The translations under genes were made by a program, and so were the position numbers. 64,000 bases of DNA, from the NCBI RefSeq assembly GCF_900156865.1, contig NZ_LT732529.1, positions 2,730,460-2,794,459 of the forward strand, given 5' to 3'. Source of the DNA: Litchfieldia sinesaloumensis (GTDB taxonomy: Bacteria; Bacillota; Bacilli; Bacillales; Bacillaceae_L). Positions 1 to 9,462 of the stretch are shown here, in pieces. The notes below the pieces were generated by a model. The model searched no databases, had not been told where the DNA came from, and saw nothing but the letters and a program-made list of their open reading frames with translations. Positions within the stretch are counted from its first letter, which is position 1, and every line of letters begins with the position of its first letter.

Positions 1-359
1 ACGAGACTTTCGCCTTCTCCAGCAAGTTGACCATTAACCCATACCTTCGTCATCCACCGAACTCCAGATATGACTAGTTTTATGAATTGATTGTTGCAAT
101 CTTCAGGAATAAACACGTCTCTGGAATACCATGCTGTACCTACGTACTCATGCAGCTTTTTCCAAGTTCCTATTGGATTATGTGTAGATGGTTTTCCAAA
201 TCCTTGCTCCTCCCATGAGCCAGGCACGTTTATCATGGATTTCTCTAGAGAACTAGCGATATCACTTTCAGAATATTTTTTCTCCGGATCTAACGTAAAG
301 CTCCATTCTCCATTTAAATTGAGCCGTCTTCTCGTATCTACTTTTAGCGTATTGAGCAT
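1..359 (-). CDS. Glycoside hydrolase family 2 protein, N-terminal part (runs off window)
   Basis: The first 119 codons are visible and the gene continues beyond base 1. The ATG at 359 follows a GGAGGGA ribosome binding site at 363-370. The translation has the GH2 sugar-binding jelly-roll signature: an NLNGEWSF-type opening, VPGSWEEQGF, then a GTAWYSRDVFIPE strand and a VWVNGQLAGE turn. GH2 enzymes of this layout are beta-galactosidases, beta-glucuronidases or related exo-enzymes; the catalytic barrel lies outside the window, so the substrate is not decided. No signal peptide, so it should be cytosolic. It follows the GH35 gene by 26 bases and is probably the third gene of that operon, which suggests a role in trimming galactose-containing RG-I side chains. 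Confidence 0.85.
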   Translation of the reverse strand, partial: MLNTLKVDTRRRLNLNGEWSFTLDPEKKYSESDIASSLEKSMINVPGSWEEQGFGKPSTHNPIGTWKKLHEYVGTAWYSRDVFIPEDCNNQFIKLVISGVRWMTKVWVNGQLAGEGESL

Positions 360-385
360 TCTATTCCCTCCACATTTTTACTTAA

Positions 386-2719
386 TCACACCTCTATCTC
401 AAATTCGCGAATAGCTGAGACCTTTATTGATTTAATTTCAGCAATTTGTTTATTAACCACTTCGGCTCTTGCTGCCATTGGTGAATCACTCTTGACGAAG
501 TTTCCATCCTTTAATGGAGATATATAAAGATACATTCCTTTTTCTAATAAATCTTTTTTATGCTGAGTTAGGCCAATTTCCCATGTAGCATTGTTACAAA
601 AATTATCATGAATTAGCTCGCCATCAATAAACGCATACCCAATATCTCCAACATATTCTATTTGAAGGAGGAGCTCTTTTACACCTTCGAAAGCCTCGGG
701 TTCAAAATGAATTACTGCTTTATTTTGATTGACTCTCTTAATCTCTAATTCATTTGGAACTATACTTATCATTTTCTTAAATTCCCGAAACAAGACATTA
801 CCATTATCACTAGAAATCTCTTCTCCGCCGATTTTTATTGTTTCTTTAAAGCTAGGGAATGATTTTAATTCAATCGTATCTAGACCTTCGCTTTCCAGCC
901 TTACTCTTTCTTCGTCTACTAGCAAGGTTGCATTCGTAATGAAAATTTGTTCTTTTCCTTTCCATTCAAATTTCCAAAAATTTAAGCTTTGTTCATGTGT
1001 TAGCGTACAAATATGAAGCCTCTTGCCCGATTTTAATGTAATATCAGCTAGACTTATCTCTTCATCACTTACTTGAATCAATAGATTTTCATCATTGATA
1101 ATATTCCCGTTATCTACACTTACTGTTTGGATAGCATCACTATCAAAGTAATACTCACCCTTCATTCCTTTTGGAGTAAAGAAGAAAAAGTATGCCTCAC
1201 CATCATTTTCTATGCTTGTAAGTAATTGTGTCGTTGAATATTTAAGATGTAGTCCCTGCAGGTCTAGGTTAAAAGGAAGGATACAACACTCATCCTTCGC
1301 TAACGATATACCCCCTGATTTTGGAAGACGTATTTCTTCATTCACTAGGTTAACGTTAATGGCAAAGTCGTTTTGGTCCTTTGTTTCAACATGGTCCTGA
1401 TAATTATTAATAAAGACATAACCTGAATCTTTATGTGCTCTAACCGCAAACCTTACCGTTTCAATATCATATGGGTCCATATTCTGTGTATCGTTTGGGA
1501 GGAGTGTTTTTGTTTTGCAAAAGCTTTCCTCCACTGTTTTATAAAAGTAATGTTGACGCTTCAACCTCTTATAGGAATCTCTTACTTGCCCGAACTCTCC
1601 AATTGGAGCTTGATAGTCATACGATAGTTTAGGTGTAGCATTCTCATTTAAGTAAGCTGTCTTTTTACCCTTGGGATTTGTGCCACCGTGAAAAACATAG
1701 TAACCAACAAAATTACATCCACCAGCTACCTTCATCTCTGCCATGGCATCAACACTTTCATAGGGTAGCTTGAATCTATATTTATAGAAGACTGTCATTC
1801 CTCCCCCCATCTCACAGCAAGCAAATGGTAGACTCTCACGACGATATGGAGGTTCAAATCCATCGTTTTTCTGTTGGTCATTATGATAGTCTCTAAAAAT
1901 AAATTCGGGTGTAGCAGGGTGCTCTTTCGCATCTCCATAGAAAATCCATGGCCAAAATGCGTATCCTCCCCATAACGGCAGGACTTCATCAACTGGTGCT
2001 ACTGCTCCTCCCCATCCAGTACTGGTGTAAATTGGAGTTTGGATTCCAGCTTTGTTTGCTAGCTCCTTTAGTCTAATAATATGAACATCTCCGTCCCTAC
2101 CTGCCGATACCCATTCATTACTCGTTCCAGTTGTTATTTCCCAAGGAGCACCTGCATGTTCATACTCATTTTCTATCTGGGTTCCAATGATTGGACCGCC
2201 ATCTTTAAAGAGCAAGCCTTGCACCTGCTTACCAATTTCTTGATAAAATCTCTCTACATAGGATAAGTACTCTTGATCATTTGAACGAAGCTCAAAAGGT
2301 CTCCCAAAAAGCCAGTCTGGAATCCCGCCATTCCTTGCCTCACCATGGGAAAAAGGACCAATTCTTACTATCACACTCAAACCATGCTTGCCACAAAGTG
2401 AGACAAATCTTCTGAGGTTTTTATTCCCATTCCAATCAAAGACTCCTTGCTCCTCTTCATGATGATTCCAAAAAACATAGGTTGGGATAATATTAATACC
2501 GCCCAATTTCATTTTGATAATCTCATCTTCCCAATTATCACAGTTATATCTGCTGTAATGAAACTCACCGCATATACCGAAAAAAGGACGACCATTTTTT
2601 TCTATATAATAGTTCGTTAAGCGATAACTTTCCCCTATTTCATTTGAACCACCTAACTTTGTATTAAGAGGGTATATCTCCTTTTCTGTTTTTTTGACAT
2701 CAATGCTATACTCTCTCAT
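386..2719 (-). CDS. GH35 beta-galactosidase-like enzyme
   Basis: 777 residues without a signal peptide, so cytosolic. Residues about 35-370 form the GH35 TIM barrel. The proton donor motif QIENEY is at 181-186 (E185), and the likely nucleophile is E303 in CCEMGGGM. The early GEFHYSRY and PTYVFWNHHE motifs are typical of the family. GH35 removes terminal beta-linked galactose; in this locus the expected substrate is galactan or arabinogalactan side chains of RG-I (inference). The C-terminal ~400 residues are beta-rich accessory domains. Its start overlaps the end of the preceding DUF5107 gene by 14 bases, with AAGGAG upstream, so the two are translationally coupled. Exact linkage specificity is not visible. 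Confidence 0.85.
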   Translation of the reverse strand: MREYSIDVKKTEKEIYPLNTKLGGSNEIGESYRLTNYYIEKNGRPFFGICGEFHYSRYNCDNWEDEIIKMKLGGINIIPTYVFWNHHEEEQGVFDWNGNKNLRRFVSLCGKHGLSVIVRIGPFSHGEARNGGIPDWLFGRPFELRSNDQEYLSYVERFYQEIGKQVQGLLFKDGGPIIGTQIENEYEHAGAPWEITTGTSNEWVSAGRDGDVHIIRLKELANKAGIQTPIYTSTGWGGAVAPVDEVLPLWGGYAFWPWIFYGDAKEHPATPEFIFRDYHNDQQKNDGFEPPYRRESLPFACCEMGGGMTVFYKYRFKLPYESVDAMAEMKVAGGCNFVGYYVFHGGTNPKGKKTAYLNENATPKLSYDYQAPIGEFGQVRDSYKRLKRQHYFYKTVEESFCKTKTLLPNDTQNMDPYDIETVRFAVRAHKDSGYVFINNYQDHVETKDQNDFAINVNLVNEEIRLPKSGGISLAKDECCILPFNLDLQGLHLKYSTTQLLTSIENDGEAYFFFFTPKGMKGEYYFDSDAIQTVSVDNGNIINDENLLIQVSDEEISLADITLKSGKRLHICTLTHEQSLNFWKFEWKGKEQIFITNATLLVDEERVRLESEGLDTIELKSFPSFKETIKIGGEEISSDNGNVLFREFKKMISIVPNELEIKRVNQNKAVIHFEPEAFEGVKELLLQIEYVGDIGYAFIDGELIHDNFCNNATWEIGLTQHKKDLLEKGMYLYISPLKDGNFVKSDSPMAARAEVVNKQIAEIKSIKVSAIREFEIEV

Positions 2720-5700
2720 GAGAAATTTTCTCCTTAATTAATGATTTATGAATCATTGCTCCTTGATGATTTGGGTCAAGGGATAAAGCTTGATTAAAAT
2801 GCTCTAGAGCGTTATTGACTTTATTAAGCCCCAATAAGCCAAGCGCTTTCATAAAATAACAATGAACTCTGTTTCGTTTAGTAAGGTCATCCTCAAAGAC
2901 GAGGAAATCGGGTAGGGAAACTGCAAAATAATCTAGGATTACATCATCAAATAAATGTTTATCTGCATAATCAACTAGTTTATTAAATCTGCGTTTCGCT
3001 TCCTTCTCATTCTTCAACTTAAGCCAAGCTAATCCTTGATAGAAAATCATTTCGGGTGGTTGGTCGTAGTAGTACATCGCACTTGTAGGTTCTTCTAATC
3101 CTAAGGATGCAATTGTAAAACATTCAACCGATCTATCGATTTGATTTAATCCTTCATAAGCCATACCGAGGTAGTAATAAATATTGTTTTCCTGGGCCCC
3201 TGCTAATTTACCTTCTCCAAGATTATGTGGATACGATAGTGCTTTTTGCAGAAATTGAATTGCTTGCTCATATTTTCCTTTTGCTAGATATCTCCTACCA
3301 AGTTCAACATGTGCCAGCACATATTGTCCGGTTACTTTCCCTTCCCCGCCTTCCCAAGGGTGAAAAGTACGTTTAGATAATAATTCAATAGACTTTTCAT
3401 AGTGTCCTAGAGTATTTAATAGGGTAATGTACTCAACAAATAAATCATCCCGCTCTTCAACCAGACCAAGATGTAATTGAAGATGACTTAAACGTTTTTC
3501 AGGTGTATAACCTATTTTTTTATACAATTGATCCAATTCAAATAACATACGGGCATCAGATTGATTACAAGTAAATGCAGTATCAAAGGCTGTCAGTGCT
3601 CTTTCCTTATCCTCAAGAACGTTAAAATAAGCCAAACCTAGATTTCGATGGACAGTAGCGAAATGGGAATCTAATGATCTAGCTGTTTCCCAATGCGTAA
3701 CTGCTTCCAAATACCTTTTTTTATCATAGAATAAGTTCCCTAAATAATAATGTGCTTTATCAGCCTGTGGATTTCTCATGATTACCTGTTCCAATACAAT
3801 CATTTCAAACAACGAATTTGGAAAACAGTAATCAGGCGATGATGCATTTCCTTTCTCTCTATGAAAAGCAGCCTTCTCTACTTGTTTACATTTTTCGTAT
3901 AAATAGGCTAAGCTGAAATGTACCATTGGATAGGTAGCGTCCTCTTCTGTTCTTACTACACGTTGGAGAACTTGAATCGCTTCCTCGAAAAGTCCACATT
4001 CAGCGTAATCTACAGATAAATGTAAATGATTATGAACATCTCCTCGCATTAACTGTTGAAGCTGTTTTAAGATTTCCTCTGCTTTTTCAGTTTCACTTTG
4101 TTCTTTTAACGCCAAGTAAAGCTCGTTATAGGAACCAAAATCTGCAATATCATACGTAATCGTTTCTTCTGCGTATTCAATTGCCTCTTGTAAACGCTGA
4201 CTCTTTCGTAATAAGGCCGTTTTAAGGTTGCGTGCTTTGTAATTACGAGTATTACGGTTTAATGCCTTTTCAATATGAACTAACGCGGTATCATATGCTT
4301 TATTTTCACAGTCAATTTGTGCCAGAGAGAAATAACCACTATCCTGCCATGCAGCAGACCAAACTGATTTATAAAAGCTAGCATAGGCTTCTTTTAGTTT
4401 CCCTTGATACTTGAGTGCTACTCCAAGCTGATAATAGGCTTCAGAATCATAAGGATTTGGATTGCGCCACGTTAATGACTTTATGGCATTTTGAAAATAT
4501 CCTTCACTCTCTTTAAATAAGCCTCGTCGTACTAGCAATGTCCCATACGCTACATTAATACGAATATCTTTTGGGTCCCGTTTCAACCCTTCTTCATAAT
4601 AATCTTCAGGTGCAAAGGTTGCATGTCGATATTGCTCTAGGTGCAAGCCTGCAAGATACAACTCCTCTGTTGTCTTTAACTCTTCTGGAATTGGGAGTGG
4701 CTTTGCTGGATCTGGAATCTCTTCAACCCTTTTCTCTTCAGGCTGATAGGTAACTAATATGCGCCCTTTATTATCTTTAACAGATATATATAGATCATGA
4801 GCTAGCTCTTCTTGATCTAATTGCACCTCGGTCTGAAACGTGTCTGTCGGGGACATTGTTGTGGTTTCATAGATATATGTTTCTCTTTTACCCTTTAATT
4901 CGATAACCAGCTCTTCGAACAGAGACGTAACATAAACGAATACCTTAGCTTTATTTATCGTTTCATCAACCTCTACATTAACGGCGGCATCAATTGAAGC
5001 GTTTTTGACAACTCCTATATTTTTGTAGGGCATGAAATATTGCTTAAACGACTTTTCCTCATACGGTTGCAGCCACGAGAAATCTGGTTGGTTATCCGTG
5101 TAGACCCCCGTCATTAGTTCAATATATGGACCATCTTCATCTGTTAAATTCCTGTCCCAAGCTTGACCAAATTCCCCATTTCCCCATGTCCATTGCTTTT
5201 TCCCTGGTGAAATATGTTGATTAGCAACATGCAACAGACCTGCTTTCAAGCCATGGTCGTAACCGCCAATAAAATTATATTTTGACTTGTAGGCCATATA
5301 AGATGTCGGAACTGGGATATTTTTATATTTAGAAATATCTACTCCTTCAGAATAATCCTGTTTATAATAGGTACCTGTTGCAATTGGAAACTTGGAAACA
5401 TCACGCTTCCCATGATCCATTACAGCATGCACATCTGGCGGAAAAACTGATTGTGTATAATCATTTACAGCAACAGCTGGATTTGCCCACCAAAGAAACG
5501 TTTGGGGTTCAGGTGTTCTATTATAGAGTTGAGCTGAAATTTCCAAATACGCCTTCCCAGGATGTAAGGTAAAGCCTGCTGTCACCTTAGTACCATACAT
5601 TCTATCGATTTCACTTACCCATACTGTCGCACTACCATCTTCATTTTCAGAAATTCGATGTTCTAATGGCGCAAATGTAGTTGGGCGATGGTGCTGTGGC

Positions 5701-6059
5701 CAATTAAATTCAATTCCTCCTGAAATCCATGGTCCTAATAACCCAACAAGTGCAGGCTTTATGACACGATTATAGTAAACGAAGTCATAGTTATTCGTCT
5801 TATCAAGTGCACGATAAATTCTCCCACCAATTTCAGGCATAACTTCAATACGCACATATTCATTTTCCAGAATAACTAATTGATAGGTTACGAGCTTCTT
5901 ATCATCATAGATTTTATCTATAACAGGGTGAGGATATACCTTTCCCGAGCTCCCTTGGTAGACTCTCTTTTCAAGGAACATCGGATTCTTATTTGGCTCT
6001 CCGACTCCATAAGTTGGGATATCCCGCTTTTCTTTCCATATACGAACAGAACGATTCAT
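2706..6059 (-). CDS. DUF5107 domain protein with long TPR array
   Basis: 1117 residues, cytosolic (no leader). Residues about 30-345 match the DUF5107 family as I know it, a beta-sandwich with motifs such as EIGGRIYRALDK, GIEFNWPQHHRPTT and FLWWANPAV; many Trp and His residues suggest a carbohydrate-binding or catalytic cleft. A linker follows, and from about residue 460 to the end there is a chain of tetratricopeptide-type helical pairs (for example YYQLGVALKYQGKLKEAYAS, HYYLGNLFYDKKRYLEAVTHW). The family has no function I can state with confidence. It is first gene of an operon with GH35 and GH2 and lies opposite an AraC regulator, so a role in handling galactose-containing oligosaccharides is likely but inferred. 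Start ATG has GAGGAGGT at good spacing. Confidence 0.8.
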   Translation of the reverse strand: MNRSVRIWKEKRDIPTYGVGEPNKNPMFLEKRVYQGSSGKVYPHPVIDKIYDDKKLVTYQLVILENEYVRIEVMPEIGGRIYRALDKTNNYDFVYYNRVIKPALVGLLGPWISGGIEFNWPQHHRPTTFAPLEHRISENEDGSATVWVSEIDRMYGTKVTAGFTLHPGKAYLEISAQLYNRTPEPQTFLWWANPAVAVNDYTQSVFPPDVHAVMDHGKRDVSKFPIATGTYYKQDYSEGVDISKYKNIPVPTSYMAYKSKYNFIGGYDHGLKAGLLHVANQHISPGKKQWTWGNGEFGQAWDRNLTDEDGPYIELMTGVYTDNQPDFSWLQPYEEKSFKQYFMPYKNIGVVKNASIDAAVNVEVDETINKAKVFVYVTSLFEELVIELKGKRETYIYETTTMSPTDTFQTEVQLDQEELAHDLYISVKDNKGRILVTYQPEEKRVEEIPDPAKPLPIPEELKTTEELYLAGLHLEQYRHATFAPEDYYEEGLKRDPKDIRINVAYGTLLVRRGLFKESEGYFQNAIKSLTWRNPNPYDSEAYYQLGVALKYQGKLKEAYASFYKSVWSAAWQDSGYFSLAQIDCENKAYDTALVHIEKALNRNTRNYKARNLKTALLRKSQRLQEAIEYAEETITYDIADFGSYNELYLALKEQSETEKAEEILKQLQQLMRGDVHNHLHLSVDYAECGLFEEAIQVLQRVVRTEEDATYPMVHFSLAYLYEKCKQVEKAAFHREKGNASSPDYCFPNSLFEMIVLEQVIMRNPQADKAHYYLGNLFYDKKRYLEAVTHWETARSLDSHFATVHRNLGLAYFNVLEDKERALTAFDTAFTCNQSDARMLFELDQLYKKIGYTPEKRLSHLQLHLGLVEERDDLFVEYITLLNTLGHYEKSIELLSKRTFHPWEGGEGKVTGQYVLAHVELGRRYLAKGKYEQAIQFLQKALSYPHNLGEGKLAGAQENNIYYYLGMAYEGLNQIDRSVECFTIASLGLEEPTSAMYYYDQPPEMIFYQGLAWLKLKNEKEAKRRFNKLVDYADKHLFDDVILDYFAVSLPDFLVFEDDLTKRNRVHCYFMKALGLLGLNKVNNALEHFNQALSLDPNHQGAMIHKSLIKEKISHERV

Positions 6060-6236
6060 TTATATACCTCCTCTAATTGTTGCTACCTACAATTTTACTT
6101 TCTGGGCGTTTTCAAACAATAAATGAAATTCTGTTTTTGATGGACTATATTCTGATTTTTCTATAGAATTATCATTATATATATAGCTTTATTCCAAATT
6201 TGGAAAGAGATATCCAATTCATTCAGGGGGCCTGTA
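6060..6236. promoter_or_regulatory. Divergent promoter region with a 14-bp palindrome
   Basis: 177 bases separate the DUF5107/GH35/GH2 operon from the divergent AraC gene. It holds a perfect palindrome TTCCAAATTTGGAA at 6192-6205 close to the AraC gene. A cre-like half-site (TGAAAACG on the minus strand, 6101-6116) lies near the operon start; its other half is poor (two mismatches to WTGNAANCGNWNNCWW). Which protein binds is not known; autoregulation by the adjacent AraC protein and weak CcpA control are guesses. Confidence 0.45.
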
Positions 6237-7127
6237 ATGAAAATGATTAGAAAACAGGATGGATTTAAGTCAGAGAAGCTACTTGTGCTTCCAGAGTATA
6301 TATTAAAGGATATCAGTAATCATCCACTTATCAGTTCCTTATATGTTACTGATATTGGTTACTTCCCACAGGCGAAATATCATTACCGTGAACGGCTAGA
6401 AGCTTGCGATACTCATATCCTTATCTATTGTGCAGCTGGTGAAGGATGGGTGGAAGTAGATCATGAAAAAAACTTTTTACTAAAGAGCCATATGTTTGTT
6501 GTGATACCAGCTGGTACTCCTCACCGGTATGGTGCAGATGAACAAAATCCCTGGAGTATTTATTGGTTTCATTTAAAGGGTGAGGAGGTTATAACTTTTA
6601 TCAATAGTTTTCATTTAAGTGAAGGACCACTACAAATACCACTCAACCATTTCGTTACTTTCATTGAACTGTTTGACCAATGTTTTGTATCACTTTCCGA
6701 TAAGCCATACTCAAAGCTTCACCACATCAAAACTTCTCAGACGATGAGATATCTACTAAGTTCACTTGGTTTGGCAAGTATACGCACTGGCCAAGAGGAA
6801 AGAAAAGAACGTTATTTAGAGAAAACAATTCAATTTATGAACGATAGAATAGACTCGTCCATCACACTATCAGACCTTGCTAAGGTAGCTGGTCTATCCA
6901 TCCAACATTTAACATACCTATTCAAACAAGAAACAGGCTATCCACCTATCGATTATTTTCTACGAATGAAATTCCAAAGAGCTTGTCAACTACTTGATAT
7001 AACAGATTATACAGTAAAAGAAATAGCTAGTTCGTTAGGGATAGACGACTCTTATTACTTTTCTAGACTCTTTAAAAAAATCAACGGCAGTTCTCCTACT
7101 GAATACCGGAAGAGGAAAAAAGGATGA
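6237..7127 (+). CDS. AraC family transcriptional regulator (cupin plus AraC HTH)
   Basis: 296 residues. Residues about 20-160 form the AraC-type cupin sensor (ILIYCAAGEGWVEVD, VIPAGTPHRYGAD, WSIYWFHLKG), and 195-292 carry the two HTH units (LSDLAKVAGLSIQHLTYLFKQ, VKEIASSLGIDDSYYFSRLF, ending NGSSPTEYRKRKKG). AGGGGG precedes the ATG by seven bases. It is transcribed away from the DUF5107-GH35-GH2 operon and is its probable activator, responding to a sugar bound in the cupin. Its last codons form one arm of the terminator of the convergent GH105 gene. Confidence 0.9.
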   Translation: MKMIRKQDGFKSEKLLVLPEYILKDISNHPLISSLYVTDIGYFPQAKYHYRERLEACDTHILIYCAAGEGWVEVDHEKNFLLKSHMFVVIPAGTPHRYGADEQNPWSIYWFHLKGEEVITFINSFHLSEGPLQIPLNHFVTFIELFDQCFVSLSDKPYSKLHHIKTSQTMRYLLSSLGLASIRTGQEERKERYLEKTIQFMNDRIDSSITLSDLAKVAGLSIQHLTYLFKQETGYPPIDYFLRMKFQRACQLLDITDYTVKEIASSLGIDDSYYFSRLFKKINGSSPTEYRKRKKG

Positions 7128-7156
7128 ATCCATTATTTGAAAATAGACTCATCCTT
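7115..7156 (-). terminator. Rho-independent terminator of the GH105 operon
   Basis: On the minus strand the stem AAGGATGA (7149-7156) pairs with TCATCCTT (7120-7127) and is followed by TTTTTTCCTC. It overlaps the 3' end of the convergent AraC gene. Confidence 0.7.
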
Positions 7157-7173
7157 CCCAATGATTGTTCACG

Positions 7174-9393
7174 TTATTGGGCTACGGATATTTCGTGTTT
7201 TTGGGCTAGCCATCTTTGTAATTTAATCGTTTCAATTCCTGCTAGTAAGACAATGCCTATTCCATGTGTATCATTTAAAATCCAAGTAAGATCGTGCTTA
7301 TAGTACTCAGGTGTAAACGAATATCCCGATCCCTGGCATACACCATAAATATTTCCATTTTGGTCAATTGCATTTTTTGAAAGGCCTTCCCACCCCTTAA
7401 AGGCAGCTTTAATGTAAGCGTCTGGTGCTTCTATCCATCCATTACGAATACCTTTTGAAAATGCATAGATAAACATCGATGTACAGGATGATTCCTCATA
7501 AGACTCTGAATCTGTTAACACTTGATGCCACAAACCATTTTTCCCTTGCAGTTTTAGGAATCCGTTTGCTAATTCACGAAAGAATGCTCGTAGTTCTACT
7601 TGACTTTCATGGTCTTCGGGCAATATTTCAAGTAATTCAGCCAGTGAAAATATGACCCAGCCATTTCCACGTCCCCAAGGCACCAATGTTGCTTTATTAA
7701 ATTTAAAATCATAAACATGTGACATGATTTGTTTATCCGGAATAAATAAAAACTCTTTATATCGTAAAAATTGGTTTACAGCATCATCTATATAACGCAG
7801 GTCACCCGTTTTTTTGTAATACCTACACAGAAAAGGTGTACTCATATAAAGGTCATCACACCAAATTGTGTCTTTCATAAACTCGACACTTCCAAACTTA
7901 CGATATAAAGTCTGATTTGGAAGCCTATCTTGTATATTTGTTATATGCTCTGCAATATCATCTGCTACTTTATCACCATTTTTAATTTCTTGAAGGTCTT
8001 GTGCAGTAAGCATGGTCGCTCCAAATGAACCACAATCATCTAAACTATCAATTCCAGATAACTGTGTGTTTATTGCAGCTGCCCCATACTGCTCGCGGTC
8101 CCAGAGCGAGTATGGATAATAGGACGTACATTGCTCAATATGTTTTAAGGCATATTCAACAATATCCTTGCGATTTAGTACCCTTCCTGTTTCCAGAAGA
8201 CCGTATAATGTTACTCCAAGCGGATAATCCCATTTTCCAAACAATGGATTTTCTAAATACGGTCTTACCCATGTGTTCGGCATATCTAAACGCCAATATG
8301 TGCTACCTACTTCTTTGTTAAATAAAGTATCGAGACGTAACATTTCACTTACATTCAAAGATGAGTTTTCTGGAAATGCACCTACATATAACCAACAATC
8401 CCTAGCTCCTTCAACAGGTGCTGGTAAGGTAAACTCGATATCTATTTCATCCTTTTTCTTATCTAGTTGAAATCCCCACTCATCTTCAGTACATGTACTT
8501 TTAACCACTAGGTCATTTTGACCATACGGAATCGTTAGTTCCAATTGAAACCGAGAGCTTTGATTTGATTTGTATACAGTCTCATGATTTAGAACAACTT
8601 CAATCTTTCCTTTATGTTCACCTTCGAGAATAACAGTTTTCAAGATTGGGCTTTGGTTCGCAATTTTTGTCCAAGCAATCGCAAACTGCTTTTTTGGTAA
8701 TCCAAATATACGTTTAAGTTGAGTCAAATGACCATGTTCAACATTTAAATCCGGATACCATTTCACATCCATAGATGATTCAGTATCACCTTCTGATGGT
8801 AATGTTTTTAACTCCTCATCAAGTGGCTCTGTATAGATCCAGCCCTCTTGCCCAAACCTTTCTTCTGACGGTGTTAAAAAGTGAAAAGGAAACCTCTTTA
8901 ATCTTCCTGTACCAACTATCCCTCCAAACCCTGTTGGGGAATGTGTAAATCTCAAAATGATGTGATTCCAACCCTCTTGGACAGGAACAACTATATTTGC
9001 TTTTCTTTTGGCATCTAACTCATCAACTATACTTGATTTAAAAACCAATTCATTGTTTATATAAAGCTGAACAGGGCCAAAGCTTGTTACACTTAACGTA
9101 ATATCCTTGTTCTCATCACTCCAATACTTTGACCAAGCATATACAAATTGACCATACTCTGAGGTAGGATAACGCTGTTCGAGATCAAAGACATAGCGAT
9201 AATCCTCCTGTCGTATAAATCCATCTCTACAAAATGCTCGAAACTTAAAAGGGTGAGGTGGATTACTTCCAATGTATCGACTAGAAATAGCTTCAACAAT
9301 CGACTCTACATCGTGATAGAACCTTGAAAAAATGCTATTATTCGGATGAAAATATGTGGAACTCATTGTTTTTTCACTCTTATTCATGGACAT
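7174..9393 (-). CDS. GH105-type unsaturated rhamnogalacturonyl hydrolase with N-terminal beta domain
   Basis: GH105 enzymes hydrolyse the unsaturated (4,5-ene) galacturonyl residue left by pectin lyases. The GH88/GH105 (alpha/alpha)6 barrel occupies roughly the second half; in numbering from a possible TTG at 9414, motifs are DDCGSFGATM at 459-468, IWCDDLYMS at 517-525 with the likely catalytic Asp at 520 or 521, and WGRGNGW at 580-586. The first ~350 residues are beta-rich and look like a sugar-binding sandwich, making this about twice the usual ~370-residue length. I prefer ATG 9393 (739 aa) because AAGGAG sits 12 bases upstream; a TTG at 9414 would bury that site. It is the last gene of the operon oxidoreductase - GH106-like - GH105. 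No signal peptide. Confidence 0.8.
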   Translation of the reverse strand: MSMNKSEKTMSSTYFHPNNSIFSRFYHDVESIVEAISSRYIGSNPPHPFKFRAFCRDGFIRQEDYRYVFDLEQRYPTSEYGQFVYAWSKYWSDENKDITLSVTSFGPVQLYINNELVFKSSIVDELDAKRKANIVVPVQEGWNHIILRFTHSPTGFGGIVGTGRLKRFPFHFLTPSEERFGQEGWIYTEPLDEELKTLPSEGDTESSMDVKWYPDLNVEHGHLTQLKRIFGLPKKQFAIAWTKIANQSPILKTVILEGEHKGKIEVVLNHETVYKSNQSSRFQLELTIPYGQNDLVVKSTCTEDEWGFQLDKKKDEIDIEFTLPAPVEGARDCWLYVGAFPENSSLNVSEMLRLDTLFNKEVGSTYWRLDMPNTWVRPYLENPLFGKWDYPLGVTLYGLLETGRVLNRKDIVEYALKHIEQCTSYYPYSLWDREQYGAAAINTQLSGIDSLDDCGSFGATMLTAQDLQEIKNGDKVADDIAEHITNIQDRLPNQTLYRKFGSVEFMKDTIWCDDLYMSTPFLCRYYKKTGDLRYIDDAVNQFLRYKEFLFIPDKQIMSHVYDFKFNKATLVPWGRGNGWVIFSLAELLEILPEDHESQVELRAFFRELANGFLKLQGKNGLWHQVLTDSESYEESSCTSMFIYAFSKGIRNGWIEAPDAYIKAAFKGWEGLSKNAIDQNGNIYGVCQGSGYSFTPEYYKHDLTWILNDTHGIGIVLLAGIETIKLQRWLAQKHEISVAQ

Positions 9394-9462
9394 AGATATA
9401 CTTAACTCCTTCAACCTCGTTTTTACGGCTTTGGCTTTCGGTACACGTTTATCTATAACTTC

